64,000 nucleotides of DNA. Source: Panicum virgatum. Taxonomy: Eukaryota; Streptophyta; Magnoliopsida; Poales; Poaceae. Positions 12,501 to 24,094 of this stretch are shown here, in pieces (within the stretch, counting starts at the first letter, position 1; each line of letters begins with the position of its first letter). Under the pieces are notes generated by a model. The model ran no database searches and had not been told where the DNA came from. It saw nothing but the letters and a program-made list of their open reading frames with translations. A program made the position numbers and the translations under genes. The DNA is taken from contig NC_053148.1 in the NCBI RefSeq assembly GCF_016808335.1, positions 14,722,433 to 14,786,432 on the forward strand, written 5' to 3'.

Positions 12501-15500
12501 AGTTACCTTTGATGTCATGGCTTCAAGCTTGCTAAAGAAGTACGTGTTGAAAATGTGATACTCGCCTCTTGGTCTACTAATCGGTGACAATGGTCCCTGT
12601 AGATACCTACAAGGAAGTCTAGTTATGATTGTCATGAAACAAGTCGTGAAAAGGTAACTTGCAAACTTCAAGCAAAATCAGCGCATGGAAATATAAATTA
12701 CCCAGTGTCAAAATCACCAACTACAGTCAGATGTCATATCTCAAAAATGTTTAATTACTACTACAAAAATAAAGCATGTCAAAAATGTTACATTAATTCA
12801 AGGGGAAAAAGTTACAGTGGACCCCTTTTTTCTTAAATACAAGACCATTTTGAAGGTAAAAAGGTCACATGACAACTTTGAGTATGACAGTCACATACTG
12901 CAATTACATTTTTACAATTGTAAAAGCAACATGTATAAGTATGGATGCTTGACATGGCTAGCTCATGAACCTTAAGTTTGCCTCAAAGTTTGAGGTATTA
13001 GAGGAAAGAATATATATAAAATTTTGATAATTGAACAAAGCCACATCTCTATTTCAAACTCCTAGCAATTTTAGTTTTGCATTATAAAATCCAAAAAAAA
13101 CAAAACTCTATACAGTTCCAGCCGTCAAAATATATTATGTTGCTTCAGATAGCTGTAATCGTTACATGAATCATGAAACTTGATAATCATGTCTACGACC
13201 ATAGTAAAGTCAACATGTATTCAGTCATTTTAGTATGGATGCCATTTTTCAGTTGAGTATACAATATTACCATTTTGCCATGTCAAAATTAAACTTTATA
13301 GAACAAGCTGATGGCTTGAGCTAGATACCATTTCTGAAATAAACAAGGCCATTAACTATCTTCCATGCTACAGCTCATTAAAAAACATAAGCTGATTCTT
13401 TTGAGGCTTCACCATGAAATGCTTGGCAGGTTGACATTGTACGGCAGCAGAGTAAATCTAGTGTCATAAATAATCACAAAAATGTTGTATAATGAGTTCC
13501 AAGACTCCGTGTTTTACAATGTTATCAAAACTAAATACTATTTGGGATAGGTTCCATGTTGCTGCATATGCCAAAGGTGAAAAAAAATCAGTCATATGTG
13601 TATCAGCTCATCAATACATCTTTAAGCTCAATTTGAGTGACTGAGTTTGGTACCCCCATTATTACTTCTTGAACATATAAGATCAAAAACTTTATGGAGG
13701 AAAAGGAGAACAGTACTTACATAATGTAGAAGTTCATTATAGGTGAGGTCAGCAATGATTCAGGTTGGAGACATCTGATGTCATCAGAAGATATCTCAAC
13801 AGAATTCGGGTGTTCCCTGTGGATAAGCCAGAAAATAAAATAGTGATGAACTATGTATCAAATGAAGGTCAAAGAATCTATAAGTTAAACTGCCAACCTT
13901 GAAGGATAGTATAGCTTCTTTGCATCCCTAAAAAATGGTGCCAGCATTAGTCAGAGAAGTAATTAACTTAAAAAAGGTACTTGTGAAAACCTTAAGCACA
14001 GTGATGTATGATGTATACATTTGCACCACATAGTTCACGGCCGGCAATGACGTAATTTATGGTGTATTCTCGATTATAATGATTCTGACATGAGCAAACT
14101 GACTAGTTTCATCTAAACAGTTACCAGTTAATGTATAACTTACAGAAGACACTTGTGAAAACCATAAGCATAGTTGCATACATCAAGACATCAACCAATC
14201 ATGAAGTATACATTTACGACACATAACTCACAGCCACTGATGTACGATGTATACATTCACAACTATGAGAATTCTGAAAAGAGCAAAATGACTTAGTTGC
14301 ATCATTTACCTGTTATTGGATGTTCCTTCAGCAGAATCTGGATGGGGTGTGTCTCCATCCAGGAGGACCACCTCTTCCTAAATCGTAAATTCACAATACA
14401 AAAATCATATCACAATTTGTGTAGAGAGTAATCTAATAAATAATAATGATTGCAAGAAAAAAGGTTATCTAACAGTAACAGTGTCCGGACATTCACATGA
14501 GATGGTCTCTACTTACAGATACCACAGGATTCATTTTAAGAATCAAGCAGAATTGCAAGAAAAACGGTTATCTAATAGTAACAGTATCTGGACATTCACA
14601 TGAGAAGGTCTCTACTTACTACTTACAGATACCACAGGATTCATTTTAAGAATAATCAAGCAGAAATAAAATGAAGGGTAGAAGCAAAGCATTGTACCAT
14701 ATAAGATAGCACGTATTCTAACTTCTATGATCTCTAAAATACATTTTAGACTGCTGATACATTATCTCGAAATATTGACATGTTATTTGTAATGCTGATT
14801 TTGCACTCATATGAGCAATGACCCAATATCTAGGTTATTAAAATTGATTGTAGATCTGTCCTCTCCAAAAGGGTTTGGCATGCAGCCCTGGTACTCCATT
14901 GACATGACATCAGCATCCTAACCGGCATCTTGGCCGGCTGACATGACAGCAATTTCACAGGTTGACATGGCACCACAGCAGTGGTATCCCTCTCTACCCT
15001 TCACTTTCCACTTGTGGCTGGGATGCCTCTTTCTTTGAGATGACTATATAAATGCAGAAGCAAATGACTACATAAGTGCTTAGCTGGCGGCTATGGCGCA
15101 TTAGCTCTAAGACAATGCTGGAATAATTTCCAAGATTTATTTTCATATTTTTATGAATCATCCTTCGTTCAGGATATAAACGATTTATATCTAGTACCAA
15201 TGTTTACAATTTTTTCACTAGCAGCATCTGGTGGAGATGTCTGTTGGATTTAATTGATGCCCCTAGTCTTCATTGTGTTCTGTTCCTCCGTGGGTTCACA
15301 ATCAAATATAGCGTATTCTACAGTGCACAAAATGAGTGCACAAAAAGCTTCAGGAAAATATATGATATGCATATTTCAAAATTGAGCAGCTCAAATTCTG
15401 GCAATGCATGTGTAGTGCAACGTGTACAGTACTCAAGTTACTGCACCATGAATATTTTTACTTTTTTATGAAATGCAATACATACAGCATGCAGTGCACC

Positions 15501-18500
15501 ATATGTACAAGTGGGTAGCTATCAACATGGGAAGATATCACAAGTACATTACTGCATATACAATCAACTAGTTGTTTTGTTTTCTTCTCTCAACAAAGGT
15601 TTTTTTTTTTGAGCAACTTCTCTCAACAAAGGTTGAATTCAAGATTAAGTATGTGCTTCACTACTATGCGCATGAAAGATTTAACATATTCAAACCAGCA
15701 CGTGTACAAACTTGAAATTTCTTTTAGACAAAGGATAAATAAAAGCACTCTAACACCTATGTCGTTGAAGTTGGTGATATTAAAGTTGCTCTCACGCGAA
15801 GGTTTATCATGTTTAAATTAGGGGTGGTAAAGGGCCTTGAAATTTGACTTAGATAATCTAAGGGCCAGGCCCTAAAAGGGCCGGGCTTTAATCTTATTCA
15901 ATTTTGAGCTAGAAATATATAAAAGCCAAGTTGGATTGTGAAAAGACCATTAGGGCCATGATCCGTTTACCACCCCTATGTTTAATGTAAAGGTACATCA
16001 GCATTTCTTATTGTCCCATGGCGATCAAATTAAATATCAACAACACAAAAGAAACAAGCATGAAAGCTTTGATTATATAGAAGCACACAGAAACCTAGAG
16101 TTGAAGGTTCCAGGACCGTGAGCGAAAAGGTGACATGACCATCTACAAACCAGCATTTCATTACCACAATTCGAAATCTAGTAACCATTTCCAAGTTATC
16201 TATAGCATAAGAGGCAAACACAACCAATTGCCTAAGCCACTTGCAAAAACTGAAACATTTGCGGATCTGCCAGTTGTAGTGCAGTGCACTGAACTAAAAT
16301 ATTTGACATAAATGCAAAATAAATATATTAGTCTTCTGGAGAGAGAAAAAAACTAATGTACAGAAGCAAAATGGCAAGAAATGTCGAAAATCCATACTAA
16401 CTTTTCTTGATCTCAATCGCATTGAAAAATTAGCTGGATCAGCTCCCTTCCTAACAAAAGTCAGTTAGCTCAATGCAACAAAAAAAATCTACAGGATGAA
16501 AAATAGATTCAACAGCTAAATTACACTTATAAAGCATGAAAGAGATGAGGTCATATAGAAAATTTTACTGTAACATTTCCATTAACCAATACTGTTACAA
16601 CTGCATAAAAAGGCATGCTATCATCATGTCTCCCATATATATAGTCCTCTACAGCACATGACAGATTAGCACATTTTATCATGTGTTGTTATCAACCTAG
16701 ACAGCGCAAGCTCAACTGTCCCACAATGGAAGTTATTACAATATCGAATTCATAATTGTTACATATTGGTTGTTAGACTAGTGATACTTCATTTTCCATC
16801 TGAATTCAATAATATTCACATTACAATTCAGGGAAGATTGAAAAATGATTATGGTCTAGCAACTATTCAAAATGAATGCAGAAATATTTCAAAGAATGAA
16901 TGAGATGGCGGATAGACTTTTTTCAGGACAACAATGAAAAAGCTGGGCAATTATCTTTAAGCTATCAGGTAACTCTCAACATCATGAGCAACAAAGCAAC
17001 TATGCAGTTTCCTTTTGGAGGATGCAGTGTTACTTAATGAAATGTAATTCCAAAACAAAAACAAAAAATATCGTATAAAATTGACACAAAAGCGTATAAA
17101 TACAGACCTTTTACGAGAGGGTGTAGGAGCCGCTTCACATATCCTATTGTGGTCATTGTTATTCGATGCATCATCAGAAGATATCTTCTCCGTATTGTAT
17201 GAGGTGTCCACATGCAACTCTTCATGAAATAAATCTGTAGGCTCTGACGAGGGTTTACAAGAATCTTCCTCTTTGCACAACTTTCCCTCATTCTCTACTG
17301 AAGTGTTAGGCTCATTCAGGCTCCTAGTTGTTATTTCCAAACTAGATATGTCGACAGCTGCCTAATGTACAGAACATAAACATTTGCAGAGAACAAGATT
17401 TTTAAGCACCACAGAATAAAATATTCACCTTTTCATCCACCCCGAATGAAAACTGGAAATCAGATAGTTTAGCTCTATTTGGGTCACTATGCAAACCTGC
17501 ATATAAATTGATTCAGAAAAAGTGAACCTTTTCATCCATCCCGAATGAAAACAATACAAATTGGAACAGCAGAAAAAGTGAACCATGATAAATAAACATA
17601 TAAAGAAGATAAATTCTAATATTGAGACAAATGTTACATTTTCGTCACTGTACTGTTTTGCACCTATCCTCCAAAGTGGGATGAACTTTTGGGTGGTGAA
17701 AAAGATAAATTGATTCAAATAAGATTAAAACCACGCACCAGATCCAGGCTTTCTCCCTACTTGATCCATACGGTGGCGATGACTTGCCTTCCTTGTATCT
17801 AGTAAGATGGCCATAGCAGTGAGTCAAAAGTGTTGGCTTCCAATTTGACAGGTTAGTTCACCTGAACTGCTGGCACTTTCGAGCTATTTTTAACTATTTC
17901 TATATCTAGCTAACTGATCAGCTACATGGAAAATCTTACAATGCTTATCAAATGTTGAAGAGAAAGATTAACCAATTAACTATTAGATGTGTAATTACTC
18001 TTCAAGATAGCACTCCAGTGCAATAGGATAGCCATCCATGCCAGTTTTCTTATTCCAGTTGAACTATACAAACTTGCATCACATTTTCATGTGAATTTGT
18101 TAAAGAACAGGGAACCCATATCTTAAGGAAAGAAAAAGCACATGGAAAAAGCAGTTCTAAATTAGTTACAATGAACAGAACAAAGTTATAGTTACAAAAA
18201 TAAAATAATGAGAAACAATTATAAAGTCGAAAACCAATGGAAACCATATAACGTTATAAGCAGCCAACACTGGCACAGTAAGCAACAGTAAGTGTAGAAT
18301 ATTAAAAAAACTTGAAGTTGATAATCATCATTCATCAAATATTGATATAAAGACACTATAAACACAGGTTCTTTTTTAGGGGTCACTATAAACACAGGTA
18401 AAAGCAAACACGAAAAAATATGTCTTGCATTTTGCCTATTTGAGAGCATGAACCATGTTATGAACAATGAGTTTATACAACATGCTCTGCTAAAACTCCC

Positions 18501-19355
18501 AAGTCCAAAGTCCAAACAGTGCTAAAACCAGATATCAATAACGTACCAGATGATTCAGCACAGTTTGATAGGACTATCCTTTCACATCCATCACCACCCT
18601 GCAAGAAAGAATTCCAAAATATGGCTGACCAAGTGCGCAAATATACTCGTAACGTTTAATGCATTGTACAATTATGGCGTTCCAGATTTCACTTGTCAGC
18701 AGATTCCCACTGCCATAATTCCACGTCAATGTATTGCAGAAGTTAGCTTTTTACATAGCTATGCTGGACATGGTTACCACTATGCATGCTACAAAATTGA
18801 TGTCAGATCATATACTCTAGCAAGATACAATGTTGATGTCAGATTTTTTTTTCAGTCACACCTGTACACCGCCAAGATTGCATAGCAAATTTGCGTCACT
18901 TCTGCATTGACTGCACACGGCTTGCAGGCATTTCGTCGAACAGGAGCTTGAAGTGACGAACTCCCAACCTCCCCCGAATCCAGGGTCTTTTACATCAACT
19001 CGGCGAAAAGGAACCAGAAATCGAACCTCTAAACTCACTCCCGCACACGATGACTAAGAACAACGAATGAGGAAAAGGGACTCACCGGCGCTCGTGCCCC
19101 GCCGCGGGGGGCCTGGCGGCGATTGAGCTCCCGGAGTATGGCATCGAGCGACAAGCGCAACTTCTTGCCGCGGTCCCGGAGGCGGTCGGCCATTTCGCTG
19201 TCAAGCATAATCTGCAAGCGCTGGGCCTTCTCCCGCAGCACATGGTCCGGTAACTGCCGCACTTCGGGGTCGACCCCCTCCCTCTCCCGCATCGCATCGT
19301 CAGCGGCCCCTGCCTCCAGGGGGAGCTCCTCCTGTGAGGCCGCGGCCATCGCCAT
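3576..19355 (-). CDS. OTS/ULP1-type SUMO protease (C48), 3' end outside window
   Basis: A cysteine protease family that matures SUMO and removes it from nuclear proteins. Inferred exons, 5' to 3': 19355-19086, 18598-18547, 17791-17739, 17496-17429, 17361-17108, 16450-16402, 14377-14310, 13927-13898, 13816-13721, 12606-12507, 5774-5680, 4059-3937, 3690-3576. All introns have GT-AG ends and phases match, with one uncertainty at exons 2/3. About 459 residues are visible. Exon 1 carries the family's N-terminal helix ([18 protein letters not shown]). The protease domain starts near residue 275 (KKLYYPSR) and continues through [28 protein letters not shown] and [12 protein letters not shown] to IILHLDSL, placing His382 and Asp405. 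The expected PQQxN and DCG exons with the catalytic Gln and Cys are not in the window. A Copia element fills the intron between exons 10 and 11. Closest to Arabidopsis OTS1/OTS2 by recalled motifs. Confidence 0.85.
4887..5003. repeat. Tandem duplication of ~58 bp in an intron
   Basis: Two adjacent copies share AGTTCATTATCCCAA and the pattern GTTATGAC...GGTTTTC, with several differences. They lie in the intron between exons 11 and 12 of the SUMO protease gene. The rest of this intron (4060-5679) holds a MITE and otherwise AT-rich sequence without recognisable content. Confidence 0.7.
5037..5270. mobile_element. MITE with long inverted arms
   Basis: The left arm reads AGGTCCCTAAGCTTCTAAAA and continues to CTAATCAGC. 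The right arm, read in reverse complement, begins AGGTTCCTACTCTTAAAA and also ends CTAATCAGC. The arms are about 60-80 bases with indels, leaving a short centre. The target duplication is not clear. It lies in an intron of the SUMO protease gene. Confidence 0.6.
6110..6336 (+). repeat. 5' LTR of Copia copy 2
   Basis: It begins TGTTAGCAAGGCTG and ends TTGCTTACG, directly before the primer binding site. The last base is G where the 3' LTR has A, so the usual CA end is changed. TATA-like CTATATGT and CTATAAACC lie in the middle of the LTR. Confidence 0.92.
6337..6354 (+). other. Primer binding site of Copia copy 2
   Basis: TGGTATCACGAGTTAGGG follows the 5' LTR without a gap. It matches the start of the initiator tRNA-Met complement used by plant Copia elements (TGGTATCAGAGC...), with later mismatches. 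Confidence 0.8.
6362..11346 (+). pseudogene. Copia gag-pol, multiply disrupted
   Basis: The reading frame starts at ATG 6362. Gag shows a UBN2-like segment (about 6800-7340) and a Gln/Ala-rich tail. Protease carries [14 protein letters not shown] near 7995. The GAG-pre-integrase zinc finger ([19 protein letters not shown]) and integrase Asp/Asp/Glu motifs lie at 8380-8850. RT has LYVDDIVLT near 10380, and RNase H has YSDADW and SAEAEYRV near 10865-11010. Breaks: a frame change at an 18-base C run (6444-6461), a frameshift near 6945, TAG 7938, TAA 8448, TAA 8916, TGA 9840, a one-base insertion near 9918, a deletion near 10108, a deletion near 10361, TGA 10678 and TAG 11038. It is non-autonomous now. 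Confidence 0.93.
11341..11571 (+). repeat. 3' LTR of Copia copy 2
   Basis: TGTTAGCAAGG to TTGCTTACA, 231 bp, followed by the CAAAG target duplication. The pol frame reads four bases into it before its stop. Confidence 0.95.
12170..12342. repeat. Direct repeat of ~45 bp in an intron
   Basis: Two copies of GGCCCATyCAGCCCATT followed by CCCACCTAATGTAACATTAA begin near 12170 and 12299. The remaining sequence of this intron (11577-12506) is AT-rich and shows nothing else recognisable. Confidence 0.65.
13975..14245. repeat. Diverged tandem duplication in an intron
   Basis: Two copies beginning ACTTGTGAAAACC and running through GTATACATTTGC/ACGACACATA...CA lie about 170 bases apart in the intron between exons 7 and 8 of the SUMO protease gene. 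Confidence 0.55.
14448..14664. repeat. Tandem duplication of ~105 bp in an intron
   Basis: Copy one (about 14448-14552) and copy two (about 14553-14664) share TTGCAAGAAAAA, GGTTATCTAA, GGACATTCACATGAGA and ACCACAGGATTCATTTTAAG. They differ by a few substitutions and a short insertion (an extra CTACTTA) in copy two. They lie between exons 6 and 7 of the SUMO protease gene. Confidence 0.8.
15817..15978. mobile_element. hAT-like non-autonomous element
   Basis: Terminal inverted repeats TAGGGGTGGTAAA and TTTACCACCCCTA bound about 160 bases. Flanks GTTTAAAT and TGTTTAAT resemble an imperfect 8-bp target duplication, as expected for hAT. It sits in the intron between exons 6 and 7 of the SUMO protease gene. 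Confidence 0.55.
17429..17555 (-). repeat. Partial duplication of exon 4 with its donor site
   Basis: The 3' half of exon 4 (TTTTCATTCGGG, then TGGATGAAAAG before GT) is repeated just upstream at about 17527-17552, again followed by a GT. The neighbouring AGAAAAAGTGAACC is repeated too, so a unit of about 70 bases was duplicated. The second copy has no recognisable acceptor of its own and would normally stay intronic. Confidence 0.65.
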
Positions 19356-19440
19356 TCACGGGGGCGCCGCGTCGCCTCCCCCGAGGAAGCGGCGGAGGCG
19401 GAGAAAGGGGTAGAAACGGGAGGGGCAGAAAGTTGCGAAA
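19356..19440 (-). promoter_or_regulatory. Likely 5' UTR/core promoter of the SUMO protease gene
   Basis: A short GC-rich stretch directly upstream of the start codon at 19355-19353. An alternative in-frame ATG lies at 19349-19347. No clear TATA box was seen before the sequence turns into AT-rich transposon-like DNA at about 19440, so the assignment rests on position only. Confidence 0.35.
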
Positions 19441-19653
19441 TGTAGGCGAAAGTTACCGTGTTTCGTTGTTACTTGATAAATAATATCTAATTATGAACTA
19501 ATTACGTTTAAAAAATTCATCTCATACTAATCAGTTAGATTATGTAATTAGTAATTTTTTTCAACTTATTTAATACTTCATGCATGTGTCCAAAAATTCG
19601 ATGTAATAGACACTGTACGAAAATTTTTGTGAAGTGAACGGGGCCAAAGAGAG
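19440..19653. mobile_element. Decayed MITE next to the SUMO protease promoter
   Basis: AT-rich sequence with TAATTATGAACTAATTAC, TTATTTAATACTTCATGCAT and the end GAAGTGAACGGGGCC. This resembles the right end of an abundant grass MITE type whose copies end in AACTAAACGGGGCC (recalled). No matching left end was found, so it is truncated. Confidence 0.45.
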
Positions 19654-21369
19654 GTGCGAGGAGAGAGAGGGGACGGGAGACTAGAGTGACAGGTGGGACC
19701 CATGAGGAGATAGAAGAGGCGGAAAAGGTGACGACTGACGAGGATGAGTGGATGATAGATGGGGGACACGTGGGCCTTGGGAGCTAGGATTTCTAAAGTC
19801 AGTCTTTAAAATCAGTTGGAAGCTTAAATAAATGAAATCTAAGGAGATAGGAGTAGAGTCCCGACCTTTCGATAAAAATGGAGAATAACTCGATAACTTG
19901 ATTTAAAGAAGGATCGATGTTGTGCTGCCAGACTAAAGATCACAAGGGACAGTGCCTTAGCAACAGTTACACTACCTTTGATTTGTGATATTTTCGTTGT
20001 GCTAAGAACAATCTTGAAATTGCAAGCAAATCAAAGAATAAGCAAGAACAAATGGAAAAGCAAACAGCACACAGACCTCGCCTAAGGAATAAATCTGATA
20101 CACACGAGGTTTTGAACCAAATAATCGGGTGGCCTCGTTCGACGCACGCGAATACAGGGAAATAGCAAAGGCTAAACTTACACTAAAATAAAATCTAATC
20201 TTCAAATGGTGGCTGCTACCAGGACATGCTTGATGAGCTCCAAACCCTAGGACGCTCTCCTCATGGGCCCTAGTGAAAACAAGGCCCAATAGCTGGGTTC
20301 TATTCAACCTAAATGATCGATCGTTCTTTAGCAGATTACTCTTAGCTACAGACGAATTTGATGATGAGGTTGGATCCATTTGAGAGTAGACTTCAATATC
20401 ATTCCAACGAGTACTCATGGGCCTTGAGCAACCTTCAGAGTAAAGATTGTGCCCATCTCAATCTGGCACTTCTTGCAGGACGAACGCGTGAACCGAAAGG
20501 CTGGTCCGAATTTGTTTCCCGTAGGTTTGAGCTAGCTGTTGTCTGCTCACTTGGTTGGTTCATCACCCATGCTCCTAAATATAAATAATTCATCTACATG
20601 ATTTAGTAACATCCAATTTTGAGAAAAATATGTACGAACAGCTAGGAACAAATTTACCTGAGAATTAAGCATGTAAGCTCGATCTCTAGTCATGTAAGCT
20701 TGTTGTCTCATAGATGTGGTTGTATCAATTGAAGGGATGTCCACATCACTTATATTGTCATAGATTGAGATTCTATAGCATGAAATCATTTCACAAACTA
20801 ATATAAAAGTAAATCAAAATTAGATAAAATTATTTTTTCATCAACAAAAACTATTTTTAAAAGAGCCCTCTTAAACGGCTCCTATGTCTCTCTATTGAGA
20901 GAGCGAAAGACAAAATTCTAATCTAAATACATAGATCTATTTGTCACTATCTGTAATGCTCCCTCTCTAAATGGTTAGCTCTGGATCTTGAAAACCAAGG
21001 TAATAAGGGTTTAAAGTTAGAGTAAACTTAAAAGAAAGCTTAGGACGGATGGAATACTCTTACTTTTAATAGGCAACTCTCCAAAGAATTCGAATTAAAA
21101 CTCCTATCTTGTTTGTATAACTTTCGAGACCAATATATGCTGCTGGATCTAAACCTATAACATGGTGTAGCTTTATTTATTAGGGTTGTAGGTTGCCAGC
21201 TGAGCATGTTGGTAGGGGCAGAAAAAAAAGAGTATAAATAAAAAAGTCACATTTCAGTTCACCTCCTTAAAATTAGCCGTCTGAATTTCTTTAACTTTTT
21301 AATCAATGTTTAAATGATGAAGAGATTAGGGATGCAGGGAGTTTTAGGGGTTAGGTTTCAGGAGTTTTA
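19654..21369. other. Intergenic, no gene recognised
   Basis: AT-rich sequence without a convincing coding region. A stretch at about 20000-20590 (AAGCAAATCAAAGAATAAGC, then GGCCTCGTTCGACG) resembles the kind of sequence found in grass LTRs and faintly recalls 22880-23010, but no ends or target duplication could be defined. Confidence 0.4.
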
Positions 21370-21579
21370 GGCCCTGTTTGGGACGGAGGGTGAGAAACGC
21401 GCGGCGCGTATACGCGTAAGTGGCTCGGAGGCCGCTTTTGCGATTCTGGCTCGTGTAGTTGTTTTTCTCACGTTTTGCGTTGTCGGCGGCCGGCGGACGC
21501 GCGTTGGTCGCGAGGCGTTCGGCGGGATTTTTCCACGTTTATCGCTCATACGCGACGCAACGCGGTCCCAAACAGGCCC
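21370..21579. mobile_element. GC-rich Tourist-type MITE, 210 bp
   Basis: Ends GGCCCTGTTTGGGACGG and CGGTCCCAAACAGGCCC are near-perfect inverted repeats flanked by TTA on both sides (21367-21369 and 21580-21582). That is the PIF/Harbinger (Tourist) target signature. The interior is unusually GC-rich, with many CG dinucleotides, unlike the AT-rich surroundings. Confidence 0.85.
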
Positions 21580-22264
21580 TTAATGGTCTGCCAGATTTGA
21601 AGGGGTTTGGTGGGAGGCATGAAGAATGACCTCTGGTGGTGGGCGTGGTGATGAAGATGTTGTTTGGGTGTTGGAGACTTGGAGCCATTACCGCGGAAAT
21701 GACTTGTAGAAGCGCCATGTTTTTTAAAGGGGGTTGAGAAATTTACCCGCACCAAATATTAAAAGCAAAGATCAAGACCTTTAGTCTCAGATTTGCAATA
21801 CCGGTTGCAAATCCGGTTTGAAAGTTCTCAACTGATACTAAATATGTGTTTTTAGTAGTGATGGTAGGCCAATATTATTAGCAAAATAATGATTTACTTT
21901 CACGCAGCGACATGATCAGGAGAGATGTCTGGTTCATGACAAGATTAACTACTTTCTCTTTGCCGATGCACGTAAGATTGACTACTTTCTCTCTGCCGAT
22001 GCACATAGAAGAACGACATAAGACAACCTATAGGACTGCAGACATGTAACAATATGTACTTATCGTAATGTACTACTATGTTAGAAAACATTGAGCCAAA
22101 CCTTGTCTTAATACATATATCATAGATGGTACATCAATATATAATGTGGCATTGTTTAATTGGCATGTGCACGCTTGCACAATGTTTAGTGTTAGAAAAA
22201 ATGTGTTCCACTCACATAAGGTGTGGTGATTGGTGAATGTGTGACACATACATTTTGATCCTAA

Positions 22265-22680
22265 TTGTTTGACGAGGATGAAGTTTCATTTGATGATTGG
22301 TGGATTAGGGTAAAGACAAGGGTGAAAATCTGGTCAGGAAAGGGCTTAACTCTCTCATTATCCTTGGAGCTTGGAAGATATGGAAGCATCACAACTGGTG
22401 TGTTTTTGACAGTAACACTCCCAAACCTAGCTGGATCGGTGTCTTGCTGCATGCCGGTGAGAAGATGTAATTCAAGGGTTTACCGTTCGGTCTGCTCGCG
22501 ACTAGTAGGAGGACCTTGTAGTTTAGGTCTAGCTAGTTCCGTTGTTTATATTAGCCAAAGGTGTGAATCAGTGAATGTATTGTTAACAAATTATGCACAT
22601 GTGTGTGTTTGTTGTAAGGGTTATTGTTCCTTCATTTAATATAAAGATACACACCTCTCATACTTGTCCGATATAGAAGA
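22265..22680 (+). mobile_element. LINE 3' end fragment
   Basis: Read across one frame change, 22270-22450 gives DDWW followed by RKGLN-like and GAWKIWKHHN-like residues. This is the C-terminal pattern of plant LINE ORF2 (recalled). The 3' part ends TTTAATATAAAGATACACA, like plant LINE tails with AATATAATGATACGCA. It is 5' truncated and frameshifted. Confidence 0.6.
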
Positions 22681-23697
22681 AACCCATTTCTCATTAAGTG
22701 ATTATACTTAATGAGAATGTGAGGTGCTCGATCTTCCGTCAATAAAGGATAAATATCAATTGTTGACAATCCGACACAAGCGATCCAGCTTCAGACCAAT
22801 AAGATTCGAGCCTACAACCGAAGCACTACATCGTCTTTTAGTTATCAATCGTGTGTTGCCTGTTTGACCTCGTCGCAAAGGTTAATTCTTGCCTGTGAAT
22901 CGAAGAATACAAGCAAGAATAAGAAAGAACATAGCAAAAATTGCAGATGGATGATTAAGGTCTCGAAGTTGGAGTTTCAGAAACCAATGATGGCGAACTG
23001 TTCAAGACGGATTGAATCTAAGCAACACCCAACCCTTACTTAGATGATGATCGCTGAATATAGAGATTTAGGGTCTGCCAATTAACCCTAGACATGTCCT
23101 TTAATAGGCTCCAACACGATACATGGCCCAATGGTCCAAAAAATGGTGGCGCAACACCTTGACAGATTCTCAATGTCCACATATTTCGATGATTCCCATT
23201 GACTCCGACTATATGATTATGTGTGATTGGTGGCAGCGGAGAGCTCATCTCCTTAGCTTTCCTTACATTACATATATAGAACGTTGAAATAGAGTCTGTA
23301 TGTGGTCTTGTTGTCGATTTTAGTGCGGACTACTTCCGGATTCTGAGGTGGACTCAAATTCGGGATGTTGTGTGCGTTCAACTTTACTTGGACGCTCGGG
23401 CTAAGCTTCCCCTCCAAGTCTCTCTTCAAACGCTTCTTGTTCCTTCTTCATTATTTCTAAGTATAATATTATTATTATCTAGCATACTATCTCGCAATTA
23501 TCAAATGTACATAGGAGCGCGCTCACCCGATGATTTAGTAGACATGCTCGAACTCTAACGATCAGTCCTTATATATTTATACGAGGAGTGTTGTTTATAT
23601 TCTGAGGAGTGATATTCTCATCAGGACTCTTATATACCCACGATTTCCATTTTAGTCGTAAGTATTCAAAGATTGATATATTTACGGAATGATGTAC
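22681..23697. other. Intergenic, no gene recognised
   Basis: No coding potential is evident. The part at 22740-23270 may be old LTR sequence, but no terminal repeats or target duplication were found. Confidence 0.35.
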
Positions 23698-23700
23698 TTA

Positions 23701-24026
23701 GGCCTTATTTGGTTGCAGGACTTTTTTCATAAGTCCCTATCACATCAAAAGTAATCTTACTATTTTATAGTATTAAATAAAATCTGTTTATAAATGTTTT
23801 TTGACAGCTGAGTGCTAATTCGCGAGACGAATCTAATAATCTTAATTAATTCATAATTTGCTACAGTAGCCATCCGCTAATCATAGATTAATATACATCA
23901 TTAGATTCGTCTCGCAATTTAGCCCCAGGGTTCTGCAGTTAGTTTTATAATTAACCTTTATTTAATACTTCTAAATACTAAAAAGTTACATGGACTTAAA
24001 AAAAATCCCTGGAACCAAACAAGACC
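23701..24026. mobile_element. Tourist-type MITE, 326 bp
   Basis: Terminal inverted repeats GGCCTTATTTGGTTGCAGG and (reverse complement of the right end) GGTCTTGTTTGGTTCCAGG are flanked by TTA at 23698-23700 and 24027-24029. The interior contains the inverted pair CGCGAGACGAATCTAATAAT / ATTAGATTCGTCTCGC common in grass MITEs. Confidence 0.9.
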
Positions 24027-24094
24027 TTATTATTATGGGATAGATTGGCATACGTCCACCAGATTAAATTATCCTAAGTTTATCTTATGGGTTA

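Noticed and set aside
17720..17827. Exon 3 read as [14 protein letters not shown]
   Set aside because: That frame cannot join exon 4 without a stop. The frame [16 protein letters not shown] joins exon 4 correctly.
20002..20418. 138-codon minus-strand open frame
   Set aside because: No domain, codon bias or splice context is visible, and the region looks like old repeat DNA.
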